A stretch of 64,000 nt of DNA from an uncultured Spirochaetales bacterium (GTDB lineage: Bacteria; UBP6; UBA1177). Location of the stretch: contig CACYHH010000002.1 of NCBI GenBank assembly GCA_902774115.1, forward strand, positions 124,001 through 188,000, given 5' to 3'. The translations under genes were made by a program, and so were the position numbers. This document shows positions 7,547 through 14,676 of the stretch, piece after piece. Positions within the stretch are counted from its first letter, which is position 1. Each line of letters starts with the position of its first letter. The notes beneath the pieces are model-generated. The model saw nothing but the letters and a program-made list of their open reading frames with translations, ran no database searches and was not told the DNA's origin.

Positions 7547-8425
7547 TTACTCGCAAATATCCATGATCTGCCTTGTGACAGATTCAAACTCTTTTGCTGC
7601 CGGATTGCTGTCTGCCGCGTAGACATAAGGAAGTCCGCAGTCGCCCGATTCGCCGATAGCCGGATCGAACGGGATTTTCCCGAGCAGCTTGATATTGTAT
7701 TTTTCGGCGATCTGTGTTCCCGCGCCGGTTTTGAAAATTTGTGTGACTTTGCCGCAGTGCGGGCAGATGAAACCGCTCATGTTCTCGACTATTCCGAGAA
7801 TTTTTATATGTGCTTTTTCGCAGAAGTTGACCGATTTTCTTACATCAGCAGCAGCGACTTCCTGAGGAGTCGTGACTAAAACCGCGCCGGTGAGATCGTC
7901 AACAGTGTTGATGAGCGAAAGAAGCTCGTCGCCCGTTCCGGGAGGCGAATCGATTACGAGATAATCAAGCGTTCCCCAGTCGACATCTTTGAAAAACTGC
8001 TGGATCATTCCGTGTTTTATCGGGCCTCTCCAGATTATCGCGTCGTCAGAATCCTGAAGGAAAAAGCCGACCGACATTATTTTGAGCGCGCCGAAAGTGA
8101 CCGGCAGCAGTTTGTTGTTTTCATTGACATTGATTTTGCCGTCCTTCATGCCGAACATCGTCGGAATGCTCGGTCCGTGCAGGTCGATATCGAGAAGACC
8201 TGTCGTTTTGCCTTCCAATGCGAGTTTCATCGCCAGATTTACCGCGACAGAGCTTTTGCCGACACCGCCTTTCCCTGACATGACAAGGATCTTGTTTTTG
8301 ATTTTGCAGAGATTTTTCTTTATCTCCTGCCTTGCAAGAAACTGTTCGTCCGTTTCATCCTGCATCTGTTTCTTCGCACTGCAGGTCGTGCTTGTGCAAC
8401 TTTCACAAGAAGAGTGGTCAGTCAT
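7547..8425 (-). CDS. mrp: Mrp/NBP35-family iron-sulfur cluster carrier ATPase
   Basis: This 292-residue cytoplasmic P-loop ATPase has a deviant Walker A, GKGGVGKSS, near residue 50. It also has the Mrp hallmarks DIDLHGPS, WRGP, DYLVIDSPPGTGDE and TTPQEVAAADVRKS. A CPHCGK motif holds the pair of cysteines that in this family bind a bridging iron-sulfur cluster at the dimer interface. The short N-terminus carries three more cysteines (CESCTSTTC), a partial echo of the NBP35 N-terminal cluster site. The start at 8425 follows GGAGGTG. It leads the leftward group with the ZnuA-like protein 21 bases downstream. Known role: assembly or transfer of Fe-S clusters to apoproteins. Confidence 0.95.
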   Translation of the reverse strand: MTDHSSCESCTSTTCSAKKQMQDETDEQFLARQEIKKNLCKIKNKILVMSGKGGVGKSSVAVNLAMKLALEGKTTGLLDIDLHGPSIPTMFGMKDGKINVNENNKLLPVTFGALKIMSVGFFLQDSDDAIIWRGPIKHGMIQQFFKDVDWGTLDYLVIDSPPGTGDELLSLINTVDDLTGAVLVTTPQEVAAADVRKSVNFCEKAHIKILGIVENMSGFICPHCGKVTQIFKTGAGTQIAEKYNIKLLGKIPFDPAIGESGDCGLPYVYAADSNPAAKEFESVTRQIMDICE

Positions 8426-8454
8426 TTTCACCTCCAATCAACTAAAAACGATGG

Positions 8455-8482
8455 ATTTTAAGGAAAAAAAGCAGAAAAACAA
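8455..8482 (-). promoter_or_regulatory. Candidate promoter for mrp
   Basis: Minus-strand -35 TTGTTT (8477-8482), 16 bases, -10 TAAAAT (8455-8460), then CCATCG and a T run. It lies 30 bases upstream of the mrp start. Confidence 0.5.
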
Positions 8483-8492
8483 GATTCTTTTT

Positions 8493-8582
8493 CGTTACGT
8501 CGTCACCTTGTCACGCCGTTACGGTTTCGCGCCTTCTGCGTTACGTCGTCACGCCGTCACATCGTTACGCCGACGCGGCGCG
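8493..8582. repeat. GTTACG/GTCACG interspersed repeat, locus 1
   Basis: A patchwork of short units GTTACG(T/C)CGTCAC, with the 14-mer CGTTACGTCGTCAC present at 8493-8506 and again at 8539-8552. It begins between mrp and the malic enzyme gene and runs into the 3' end of the latter. The same family occurs at 29035-29078 and 53681-53738. Confidence 0.8.
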
Positions 8583-9841
8583 ATGAACCTTTTTTCCAGT
8601 TCTTCCCTGTATTTTCCGAGATCAAGTTCAACTCTGTTGACACCTTCTTCGACCGCGGCTGAAGCGACTGCGAACGCTACTTCGACGAGGACTCTCGGGT
8701 CGAAAGGTTTCGGGATGATGTAGTTTCTGCCGTATTCGAGCGAATCAAGCCCGTAAACCTTGAGAACTTCCGGAAGGACCGGCATTTTCGTCACTTTTAT
8801 GAGTGCCTGTGTCGCTGCCATTTTCATTTTTTCAGTTATCTGACGTGCCCTGACGTCAAGTGCACCTCTGAAAATCGCGGGGAATCCAAGAAGATTGTTG
8901 ACCTGGTTCGGGAAATCGGTCCTTCCGGTTCCTACAATCGCGTCGGGACGGGCAATCTTAACTTCTTCATAGGTGATTTCGGGGTCGGGGTTTGCCATCG
9001 GGAAAATAACGGGGTTCGGTGCCATTTTCTTGAGCATTTCAGCTTTGACAAGTCCTTTGATGCTTACTCCGATGTAGATGTCGGCGCCTTCAAAAAGCTC
9101 TTCAAGAGTGCGGAATTTCGTATTTCTGTACAAAAATCTGTGATATTCCGAAAGATTGTCCTTTCTTCCTTCGAAAAGAACGCCGTCCTTGTCGTAAGCG
9201 TAGACGTTTTCCTGCTTTACACCGCAGTTTATAAGGTGTTTCGCGATCGCAACACCTGCAGCTCCGGCACCAGTGATGACAACTTTACAGTTTTCAGGTT
9301 TTTTGCCCGCTATCTCGAGCCCGTTGAGAACTCCGGCAGCGCAGATAACGGCAGTTCCGTGCTGATCGTCGTGGAAAACCGGAATATTCATTGATTTTTT
9401 GAGTTTTTCCTCGATTTCGAAGCACCTCGGAGATGAGATATCTTCAAGGTTTATGCCGCCGAAAGTGGGTTCGAGCGACTTCACGATCTCAACGAATTTG
9501 TCCGGATCGTGCTCGTCTATTTCGATATCGAAAGCGTCGATCCCTGCGAAACGCTTGAAAAGAAGCGCCTTTCCTTCCATGACCGGCTTTCCCGCAAGCG
9601 CGCCGATGTTTCCGAGCCCGAGCACTGCACTTCCGTCGCTGATGACGCCGACGAGATTCCCTTTTCCAGTGTAGTCGTAGACAGTTTCGGGATTGTCTTT
9701 GATTTCAAGGCAGGGAAGGGCAACTCCAGGCGTGTAGGCTTTAGACAGATCAGCTTGTGTTGCGCAGACTTTGGATGAAACGACTTCAAGTTTTCCGGGC
9801 TTCGGGTTTTTGTGATAACTGAGGACTTCTTCTTTGTTCAT
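8549..9841 (-). CDS. Malic enzyme (oxaloacetate-decarboxylating malate dehydrogenase), short single-domain form
   Basis: This 430-residue cytoplasmic enzyme converts malate to pyruvate and CO2 with NAD(P)+. Visible signatures are YTPGVALPCLEI near residue 36, GDGSAVLGLGNIGALAGKPVMEGKALLFKRFAGIDAF (here starting SDGSAV), the metal-site block LEDISSPRCFEIE and FHDDQHGTAVI. The dinucleotide fold follows (VVITGAGAAGVAI), then MANPDPEI. The length matches the bacterial form lacking the phosphotransacetylase-like extension. The start follows GGAG at a nine-base spacing. The last nine residues (PRRRNDVTA) and the stop are encoded inside the GTTACG repeat, so the natural C-terminus appears to have been replaced or extended by repeat sequence. 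Confidence 0.95.
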   Translation of the reverse strand: MNKEEVLSYHKNPKPGKLEVVSSKVCATQADLSKAYTPGVALPCLEIKDNPETVYDYTGKGNLVGVISDGSAVLGLGNIGALAGKPVMEGKALLFKRFAGIDAFDIEIDEHDPDKFVEIVKSLEPTFGGINLEDISSPRCFEIEEKLKKSMNIPVFHDDQHGTAVICAAGVLNGLEIAGKKPENCKVVITGAGAAGVAIAKHLINCGVKQENVYAYDKDGVLFEGRKDNLSEYHRFLYRNTKFRTLEELFEGADIYIGVSIKGLVKAEMLKKMAPNPVIFPMANPDPEITYEEVKIARPDAIVGTGRTDFPNQVNNLLGFPAIFRGALDVRARQITEKMKMAATQALIKVTKMPVLPEVLKVYGLDSLEYGRNYIIPKPFDPRVLVEVAFAVASAAVEEGVNRVELDLGKYREELEKRFIAPRRRNDVTA

Positions 9842-9902
9842 TCTGTTCTCCGCTCAAAAATCAAGAAACTTGGTGAAAATTGTCAAAAGAAGGCAAAAAA
9901 AA

Positions 9903-9978
<76 letters not shown>

Positions 9979-9996
9979 ACCTCGTTGCCGCGCAGT

Positions 9997-10024
9997 ATGA
10001 TACTCAAAAGGTTTTGCGTGTCAA
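9997..10024 (-). promoter_or_regulatory. Promoter for tRNA-fMet
   Basis: Minus-strand -35 TTGACA (10019-10024, perfect), 16 bases, -10 TATCAT (9997-10002), followed by ACTGCG. It ends about 18 bases before the mature tRNA. Confidence 0.7.
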
Positions 10025-10043
10025 GTATTTTGCTGATTTTCGG

Positions 10044-10496
10044 CTATCTTATTCCGGTGCTGCCGAAGCCGCCAACTGATCTTTCAGTTTCCGAAACCTC
10101 TGAAACTATTGAGAAATCTGCCTGTTGAACCGGCGTTACGACAAGTTGCGCGATGCGGTCGCCTTTTCTGACTTCAAAAACTTTGTCCGACATGTTGGCT
10201 AAAATCACTTTGATTTCGCCGCGGTAGTCGCTGTCAACCGTTCCTGGTGAATTGAGGACGAAAACGCCGTTTTTTGCGGCAAGTCCGCTGCGGCTTCTAA
10301 CCTGAATCTCGAAATTTTCAGGAATTTCAGGGAAAAGTCCGGTTGAAACCATTTCCCAGCTTCTCGGATTTATTGAACAATCTTCGTTTGAAGAGACATC
10401 GGCACCGGCCGCCCCCGTTGTTTTGTATTCGGGGAGAACGGCGCCTTCAGCCAGTTTGAATTTTATTGAAATTTTATCTGTGGTTTTCTCTGCCAC
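10044..10496 (-). CDS. dut: dUTP diphosphatase (dUTPase)
   Basis: This protein of about 150 residues hydrolyses dUTP to dUMP and pyrophosphate, limiting uracil in DNA and feeding dTMP synthesis. Family motifs are in order: AGADVSS, the RSRSGLAAKNG phosphate loop, uridine-binding GTVDSDYRGE, GDRIAQLVV and the C-terminal GGFGSTG that closes over the nucleotide. I chose the GTG at 10496 because GGAG precedes it by six bases and the protein then starts near the usual KISIKFKL; a GTG at 10520 is also in frame. Either way the start overlaps the 3' end of pnp, suggesting coupled translation in the rpsO-pnp-dut group. Confidence 0.95.
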   Translation of the reverse strand: MAEKTTDKISIKFKLAEGAVLPEYKTTGAAGADVSSNEDCSINPRSWEMVSTGLFPEIPENFEIQVRSRSGLAAKNGVFVLNSPGTVDSDYRGEIKVILANMSDKVFEVRKGDRIAQLVVTPVQQADFSIVSEVSETERSVGGFGSTGIR

Positions 10497-12699
10497 CGCG
10501 GTCTCCGCCTCTGCGCTCACCGTTTCTTGAATCGTCTCTCGGTCTAGGCGGTCTTGCAGGTCTCTCTTTCGTCCAGTCTTTGTCGAAGTCGCCCGGTTTC
10601 ATGCTGAGTTTGAATTTGCCGCCTGCCTCTATTTCGGTGACTATTACGCGGACTTTCTGACCCAAATGCAGATAATCGTTTACGTTTTCTACTCTTTCGT
10701 CGGAAATTTTGCTGACGTGGAGAAGACCTGTCGTACCTCTCCAGATTTCGACGAATGCGCCGTATTCTTCAATTCTTGTAACTTCGCCTTCATAGACTTT
10801 GCCGAGTTCGACATCGTCGGTGAACGATTTTACGAGAGCGATCGTTGCATTAAGAACTTCCTGATTCTTTGCCGAAATCGTGACGGTTCCGTCCTGCTCG
10901 ACTTCAACATCAGCGCCGGTTTCCTCGATGATTGATTTGATGTTTTTGCCGCCTGTTCCGATGAGATCTTTGATCTTGTCGACATCGATCTTGAGTTGGC
11001 AGAGTTTCGGAGCGTTCGGGCTGAGTTCCGGTCTCGGAGCTGCAATCGCCTTTTCCATTTCGCCGATGATGTGCATTCTTCCGACTTTCGCCTGAAGCAT
11101 AGCGCGCTCCATGACTTCTTTCGGCAGACCTTTGATTTTGATATCCATCTGGATCGCTGTGATACCGTCTTTTGAACCAGCGACTTTGAAATCCATGTCG
11201 CCGAGGTGGTCTTCATCGCCAAGAATATCGGAAAGGATGTAGAAATCGTTTCCGTCCTGAATAAGTCCCATTGCGATTCCGGCAACGTGTTTTTTAACGG
11301 GAACACCTGCATCCATAAGTGCGAGCGAGCCCGAGCAGACTGTTGCCTGGGAAGACGAACCATTCGATTCCATGATTTCGGAAACAAGTCTTACAGTGTA
11401 GGGGAACTCTTCTTTCGGCGGGATTATTGCGGAAAGTGCTCTTTCAGCAAGGTTTCCGTGGCCGAGTTCACGTCTTCCCGGAGATTTAAGTCTTGCGACT
11501 TCGCCGACTGAGAAAGGCGGGAAATTGTAGTGAAGCATGAAGCGTTTGCTCGAGCCTTCGGTAACGGTGTCAACTTTCTGCTCGTCTTTGCCGATTCCGA
11601 GTGTGAGAACGCCGAGAGACTGGGTTTCACCGCGTGTGAAAACAGCTGATCCGTGGGTCATCGGAAGAACGCCGAGGTCAATCGTAATCGGTCTGATCGA
11701 AGTGAGATCCCTGCCGTCAATTCTTCTGTTTTCGGTGATTATCTGATGTCTCATCGCATATTTGAGGTAGTCGTCGAAGAAGGTTTTCGCGCGGTTGATG
11801 ACGGTCTGCGGCTCGTCAATGTTCATAAAGTCCGCACCTTCCTCGATTTTTTTGGTTACTCTTTCTACGAGTTCAGCCTTTGCTTCGTCGAGAAGTGCGT
11901 ATCTTTTGAGCTTTTCGGTCGTCGAAAGAGCTTCCTTAACGATTTCTTCGCAGTTTTCATGGACGAATTTTTCAAGATTTTCGTCTTTTACTCTTGCAAC
12001 TTCAGCTCTTTTTACAGGATTGATCTGTTTTGCAAGTTTGTCCTGCATTTCAAGAAGCGGCTGAATTGCCTGATGACCGAGTTCTATCGCGCGGGTCATA
12101 TCTTCTTCGCTTACTTCCTTCGATTCGCCTTCGACCATGACGATCGAGTCATAGTTTCCTGCTACAGTGATGTCGATGTCGTAGTCTTCATCGTCGCTGA
12201 CAGCCGGATTTATCATGAATTCACCGTTCTTTCTGACAACTCTGCATCCTGCGACCGGACCATTGAAAGGAATGTCCGAAATCATAAGAGCAGCAGAAGC
12301 GGCCGTAATCGACATTACTCTCGGATCGCAGTTCGGATCGAAGCTGAGAAGGTTTACGAGAATCTGCGTCTCGTTGGTGAACCAGTCTGCAAACATCGGT
12401 CTGAGCGGTCTGTCGATAAGACGTGACGTAAGTTTTTCCTGCGTGCTCGGCTGGGATTCTCTTTTGAGGAAACCGCCCGGAAATCTGCCCGCAGCGTAGA
12501 ATTTTTCGGTGTAGTCAACTGTAAGCGGAAAGAAATCGCTGTCAGCGACCGGATCTCCTTTTGCCGCGACGACTGTCGCAAGAACAACTGTTCCGCCGTA
12601 GTTGCACCATATCGCGCCGTCAGCCTGTTTCGCATAGCGGCCTGTCGTGAGTGATAAATCTTTGCCGTTAAAAACTATAGATTCTTTTACCGGATTCAT
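10474..12699 (-). CDS. pnp: Polyribonucleotide nucleotidyltransferase (PNPase)
   Basis: This 741-residue 3'-5' phosphorolytic exoribonuclease trims mRNA and joins the degradosome in many bacteria. It has two RNase PH-like cores (first with ESQPSTQEKLTSRLIDRPLRPMF, second with RETQSLGVLTLG and KRFMLHYNFPPFSVGE). A KH domain follows (IGTGGKNIKSIIEETGADVEVEQDG), then an S1 domain (GKVYEGEVTRIEEYGAFVEIWRGTTGLLHVSKI). The tail of about 35 residues is rich in Arg, Gly and Pro and probably adds RNA contacts. It follows rpsO by 64 bases, the classic rpsO-pnp order. In other bacteria PNPase and RNase III autoregulate this transcript; no hairpin was identified here. Confidence 0.98.
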   Translation of the reverse strand: MNPVKESIVFNGKDLSLTTGRYAKQADGAIWCNYGGTVVLATVVAAKGDPVADSDFFPLTVDYTEKFYAAGRFPGGFLKRESQPSTQEKLTSRLIDRPLRPMFADWFTNETQILVNLLSFDPNCDPRVMSITAASAALMISDIPFNGPVAGCRVVRKNGEFMINPAVSDDEDYDIDITVAGNYDSIVMVEGESKEVSEEDMTRAIELGHQAIQPLLEMQDKLAKQINPVKRAEVARVKDENLEKFVHENCEEIVKEALSTTEKLKRYALLDEAKAELVERVTKKIEEGADFMNIDEPQTVINRAKTFFDDYLKYAMRHQIITENRRIDGRDLTSIRPITIDLGVLPMTHGSAVFTRGETQSLGVLTLGIGKDEQKVDTVTEGSSKRFMLHYNFPPFSVGEVARLKSPGRRELGHGNLAERALSAIIPPKEEFPYTVRLVSEIMESNGSSSQATVCSGSLALMDAGVPVKKHVAGIAMGLIQDGNDFYILSDILGDEDHLGDMDFKVAGSKDGITAIQMDIKIKGLPKEVMERAMLQAKVGRMHIIGEMEKAIAAPRPELSPNAPKLCQLKIDVDKIKDLIGTGGKNIKSIIEETGADVEVEQDGTVTISAKNQEVLNATIALVKSFTDDVELGKVYEGEVTRIEEYGAFVEIWRGTTGLLHVSKISDERVENVNDYLHLGQKVRVIVTEIEAGGKFKLSMKPGDFDKDWTKERPARPPRPRDDSRNGERRGGDRGGRENHR

Positions 12700-12763
12700 T
12701 TTGCCTCTTTAAAAATTAGATTGTGAATTGAAAAAAACTGGAAACGCGAAAGAAAAATGTCGA

Positions 12764-13030
12764 TTACTTACGCAGACCAAGTTCTTTAATAAGTGCCGTA
12801 TATCTGTCAAAACTGTTCCCCTTGATGTAGTTGAGAAGTTTCTGTCTTCTGCCAACCATCTTGAGAAGTCCGAGTCTTGAGTGATTGTCTTTCTGGTGTG
12901 TTTTAAAATGTTCAGTAAGTTCATTGATTCTTGCGGTGAGAATCGCAACCTGAACCTCAGGCGAACCCGTGTCGCCTTCTTTTGTTGCGAACTGAGCGAT
13001 AACAGCTGATTTTTTTTCTTTATCAAGCAT
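12764..13030 (-). CDS. rpsO: 30S ribosomal protein S15
   Basis: This 88-residue protein has full-length S15 features: [56 protein letters not shown]. It binds the central domain of 16S rRNA and bridges to the large subunit. GGAGG sits upstream of the ATG, and a near-consensus promoter lies at 13073-13100. It heads the rpsO-pnp-dut group. Confidence 0.98.
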   Translation of the reverse strand: MLDKEKKSAVIAQFATKEGDTGSPEVQVAILTARINELTEHFKTHQKDNHSRLGLLKMVGRRQKLLNYIKGNSFDRYTALIKELGLRK

Positions 13031-13072
13031 ACCCTAAATCCTCCAATAACAAGGGTCAAAAAAAACGCGGGA

Positions 13073-13100
13073 ATTATACGGAAGTACGGCAAAAAGTCAA
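13073..13100 (-). promoter_or_regulatory. Promoter for rpsO-pnp
   Basis: Minus-strand -35 TTGACT (13095-13100), 16 bases, perfect -10 TATAAT (13073-13078). It is followed by TCCCGCG and an eight-T tract. It would give a leader of roughly 35 bases. Confidence 0.75.
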
Positions 13101-13198
13101 AAAAATTGTACCCGTTTGAAAGTTTTCTTCGAAAATATTCAATAGAATCAATATGTTGCAATTCTCGAGACAAGCCGGAAGATTCTTGTGAATTATAT

Positions 13199-13627
13199 TT
13201 AGTAGCCTTCACAGTCGTTGTTAAGTTCATCAGTCGCCCGGTCGCAGTCGATGTCGTCCCAGGTGCCTTCGCATTTGTATTTTTTACCATTGTATTCATA
13301 CCATCTGCTGCCGTTTTCATCTGTGCAGACTTTGTAGTCACACGCGCTGCCGGTGCCGTATTCGCAATTAGTCTGGCCGCAGGCTTTGTAAACTTCCTCG
13401 ACAGCCTTGTCGCAGTCAATATCTTCGTTTTTGCCTTCGCATTTGTATTTTTGGTCTTCATACTCGAACCATCCTGTCCCTTTGCTTTCATTCACGCAGA
13501 GTGTAACTTCTGAACCCGGACACATCCATTCACCGACGTCCTCGCACTGGACATCTTCGTCGCCGCCGCACGAAACAAGCGCGAACAGGCTGAGAACAAA
13601 AATCATTGCTTCCAAAAATTTTTTCAT
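13199..13627 (-). CDS. Small Cys-rich lipoprotein with two repeated modules
   Basis: This 142-residue lipoprotein has lipobox LFALVSC then GGDE. The mature part has about 15 cysteines and two copies of a module of about 33 residues: WFEYEDQKYKCEG...DIDCDKAVEEVYKACG and WYEYNGKKYKCEG...DIDCDRATDELNNDCEG. The cysteines are presumably disulfide-bonded outside the cytoplasm. The start at 13627 follows GGAGATTTGTC; an earlier in-frame codon at 13654 adds nine unlikely residues. The adjacent 84-residue lipoprotein (13741-13995) carries one copy of the same module, so the two are paralogues. Function unknown. Confidence 0.85.
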   Translation of the reverse strand: MKKFLEAMIFVLSLFALVSCGGDEDVQCEDVGEWMCPGSEVTLCVNESKGTGWFEYEDQKYKCEGKNEDIDCDKAVEEVYKACGQTNCEYGTGSACDYKVCTDENGSRWYEYNGKKYKCEGTWDDIDCDRATDELNNDCEGY

Positions 13628-13664
13628 GACAAATCTCCAACGTAAAAATCGCAAAAAACGTAGT

Positions 13665-13692
13665 ATTTTAGCTGAAAAGGAATTTTAGTCCA
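13665..13692 (-). promoter_or_regulatory. Candidate promoter for the 142-residue Cys-rich lipoprotein
   Basis: Minus-strand -35 TGGACT (13687-13692), 16 bases, -10 TAAAAT (13665-13670), followed by ACTACG and a six-T tract. Confidence 0.5.
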
Positions 13693-13740
13693 TTTAAAGA
13701 TGTCAAATGAGATAATTATGAATTTAGAATCAAGATCGTT

Positions 13741-13995
13741 TTAGAGTCCCATGCAATCCATAACGATTGTCTGAGCTGCTTCCGAACAGTCAGCAGTTGC
13801 ACCGCTGCCTTTGCATTCGTACTTTTTGCCATTGTATTCATACCATACTTTGCCGCCTTCTTTAGCACAAGCCTTGTAATTGCAGCTATCATCGTTGCTG
13901 TCTTCGCAGTGAGTTGAGCCGCCGTCGCTGCCGCCGCAGGAAACGAGTGCAAATACGCTGAATACAAAAATCATTGTTGCAAAAAACTTCTTCAT
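13741..13995 (-). CDS. Small Cys-rich lipoprotein, paralogue of its downstream neighbour
   Basis: This 84-residue lipoprotein has signal peptide MKKFFATMIFVFSVFALVSC, then GGSDGG. One Cys-rich module follows (CNYKACAKEGGKVWYEYNGKKYECKG...DCSEAAQTIVMDCMG). Its signal peptide and module match those of the gene at 13199-13627 closely, pointing to tandem duplication with gain or loss of one module. GGAGG precedes the ATG by seven bases. Function unknown. Confidence 0.85.
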   Translation of the reverse strand: MKKFFATMIFVFSVFALVSCGGSDGGSTHCEDSNDDSCNYKACAKEGGKVWYEYNGKKYECKGSGATADCSEAAQTIVMDCMGL

Positions 13996-14034
13996 AACAA
14001 ACCTCCAAAGTAAAAATTACGAAAAAAACGCATT

Positions 14035-14062
14035 ATTTTAGATAAAAATCCATTGAAATCAA
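14035..14062 (-). promoter_or_regulatory. Candidate promoter for the 84-residue lipoprotein
   Basis: Minus-strand -35 TTGATT (14057-14062), 16 bases, -10 TAAAAT (14035-14040), followed by AATGCG and a seven-T tract. Confidence 0.55.
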
Positions 14063-14068
14063 TTTTTT

Positions 14069-14674
14069 CTATTTTTCGTAATAAAGTTTGAAAGTTTTAT
14101 TGAAATCAATGAGTTCTTTGTTCAGTTCGGTGTTTGCCGCGGCTATGTTTGAAATGGTTTTCTTGATATCGTTTCTGTTTGAAACCATTTTTGCAGCCCA
14201 TTTGGTGTACATTTTTTCAAGCGATGAAACAGAAGAGGTCAGATAAAGCAGTTTTCCGTATTCTGTGCCGTAGATTTTGTCGATAAAGTCTTCAAAACTG
14301 GCTGAAGTCTTCTTTTTTTCGAGAAGCTGCACGAATTCCTGAGCGATAATGAGTTTTATCGATTCATCGTTTGCCAGATTTACGAGTCCGCAGCTTTTTT
14401 CGATGTTCCCCTGCATGAAATTGAGGAGATATTCGGCGTTTGCAAAGACGTTTGTCGCCACGTTTTTGTGTTCCAGAGCCTTTTTGTAAAGCTCCGAAAC
14501 GGCGTTTGCAAGTGCTTTGTTTTTCTGCGGAAGTTCTTTGCACTGGTTTTTCGCGCTGTTTAAAAGTATAGCCGACTGGTTATAAAGCTGAGACGCGAAA
14601 ATCTGTGTTTCCTCCTGCTGCGCGCTTAAAAAACCGAAAGTTAAAATGGTGAGAACAAAAACGATTTTTTTCAT
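14069..14674 (-). CDS. Secreted helical protein of unknown function
   Basis: This 201-residue protein has a cleavable signal peptide (MKKIVFVLTILTFGFLSAQ). The mature part is predicted almost all alpha-helical, with amphipathic stretches rich in Lys, Asn and Glu (for example NQSAILLNSAKNQCKELPQKN and SNIAAANTELNKELIDFNKTF). It has two cysteines and no recognised motif. The start is only two bases after the stop of the arylsulfotransferase-like gene, so the two are in one transcript and may act in the same process. I do not recognise the family. Confidence 0.8.
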   Translation of the reverse strand: MKKIVFVLTILTFGFLSAQQEETQIFASQLYNQSAILLNSAKNQCKELPQKNKALANAVSELYKKALEHKNVATNVFANAEYLLNFMQGNIEKSCGLVNLANDESIKLIIAQEFVQLLEKKKTSASFEDFIDKIYGTEYGKLLYLTSSVSSLEKMYTKWAAKMVSNRNDIKKTISNIAAANTELNKELIDFNKTFKLYYEK

Positions 14675-14676
14675 CG

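Noticed and set aside
12709-13491. Leftward 260-residue open frame overlapping rpsO and the Cys-rich lipoprotein
   Set aside because: It covers the rpsO promoter and ribosome site in another frame and has no recognisable domain.
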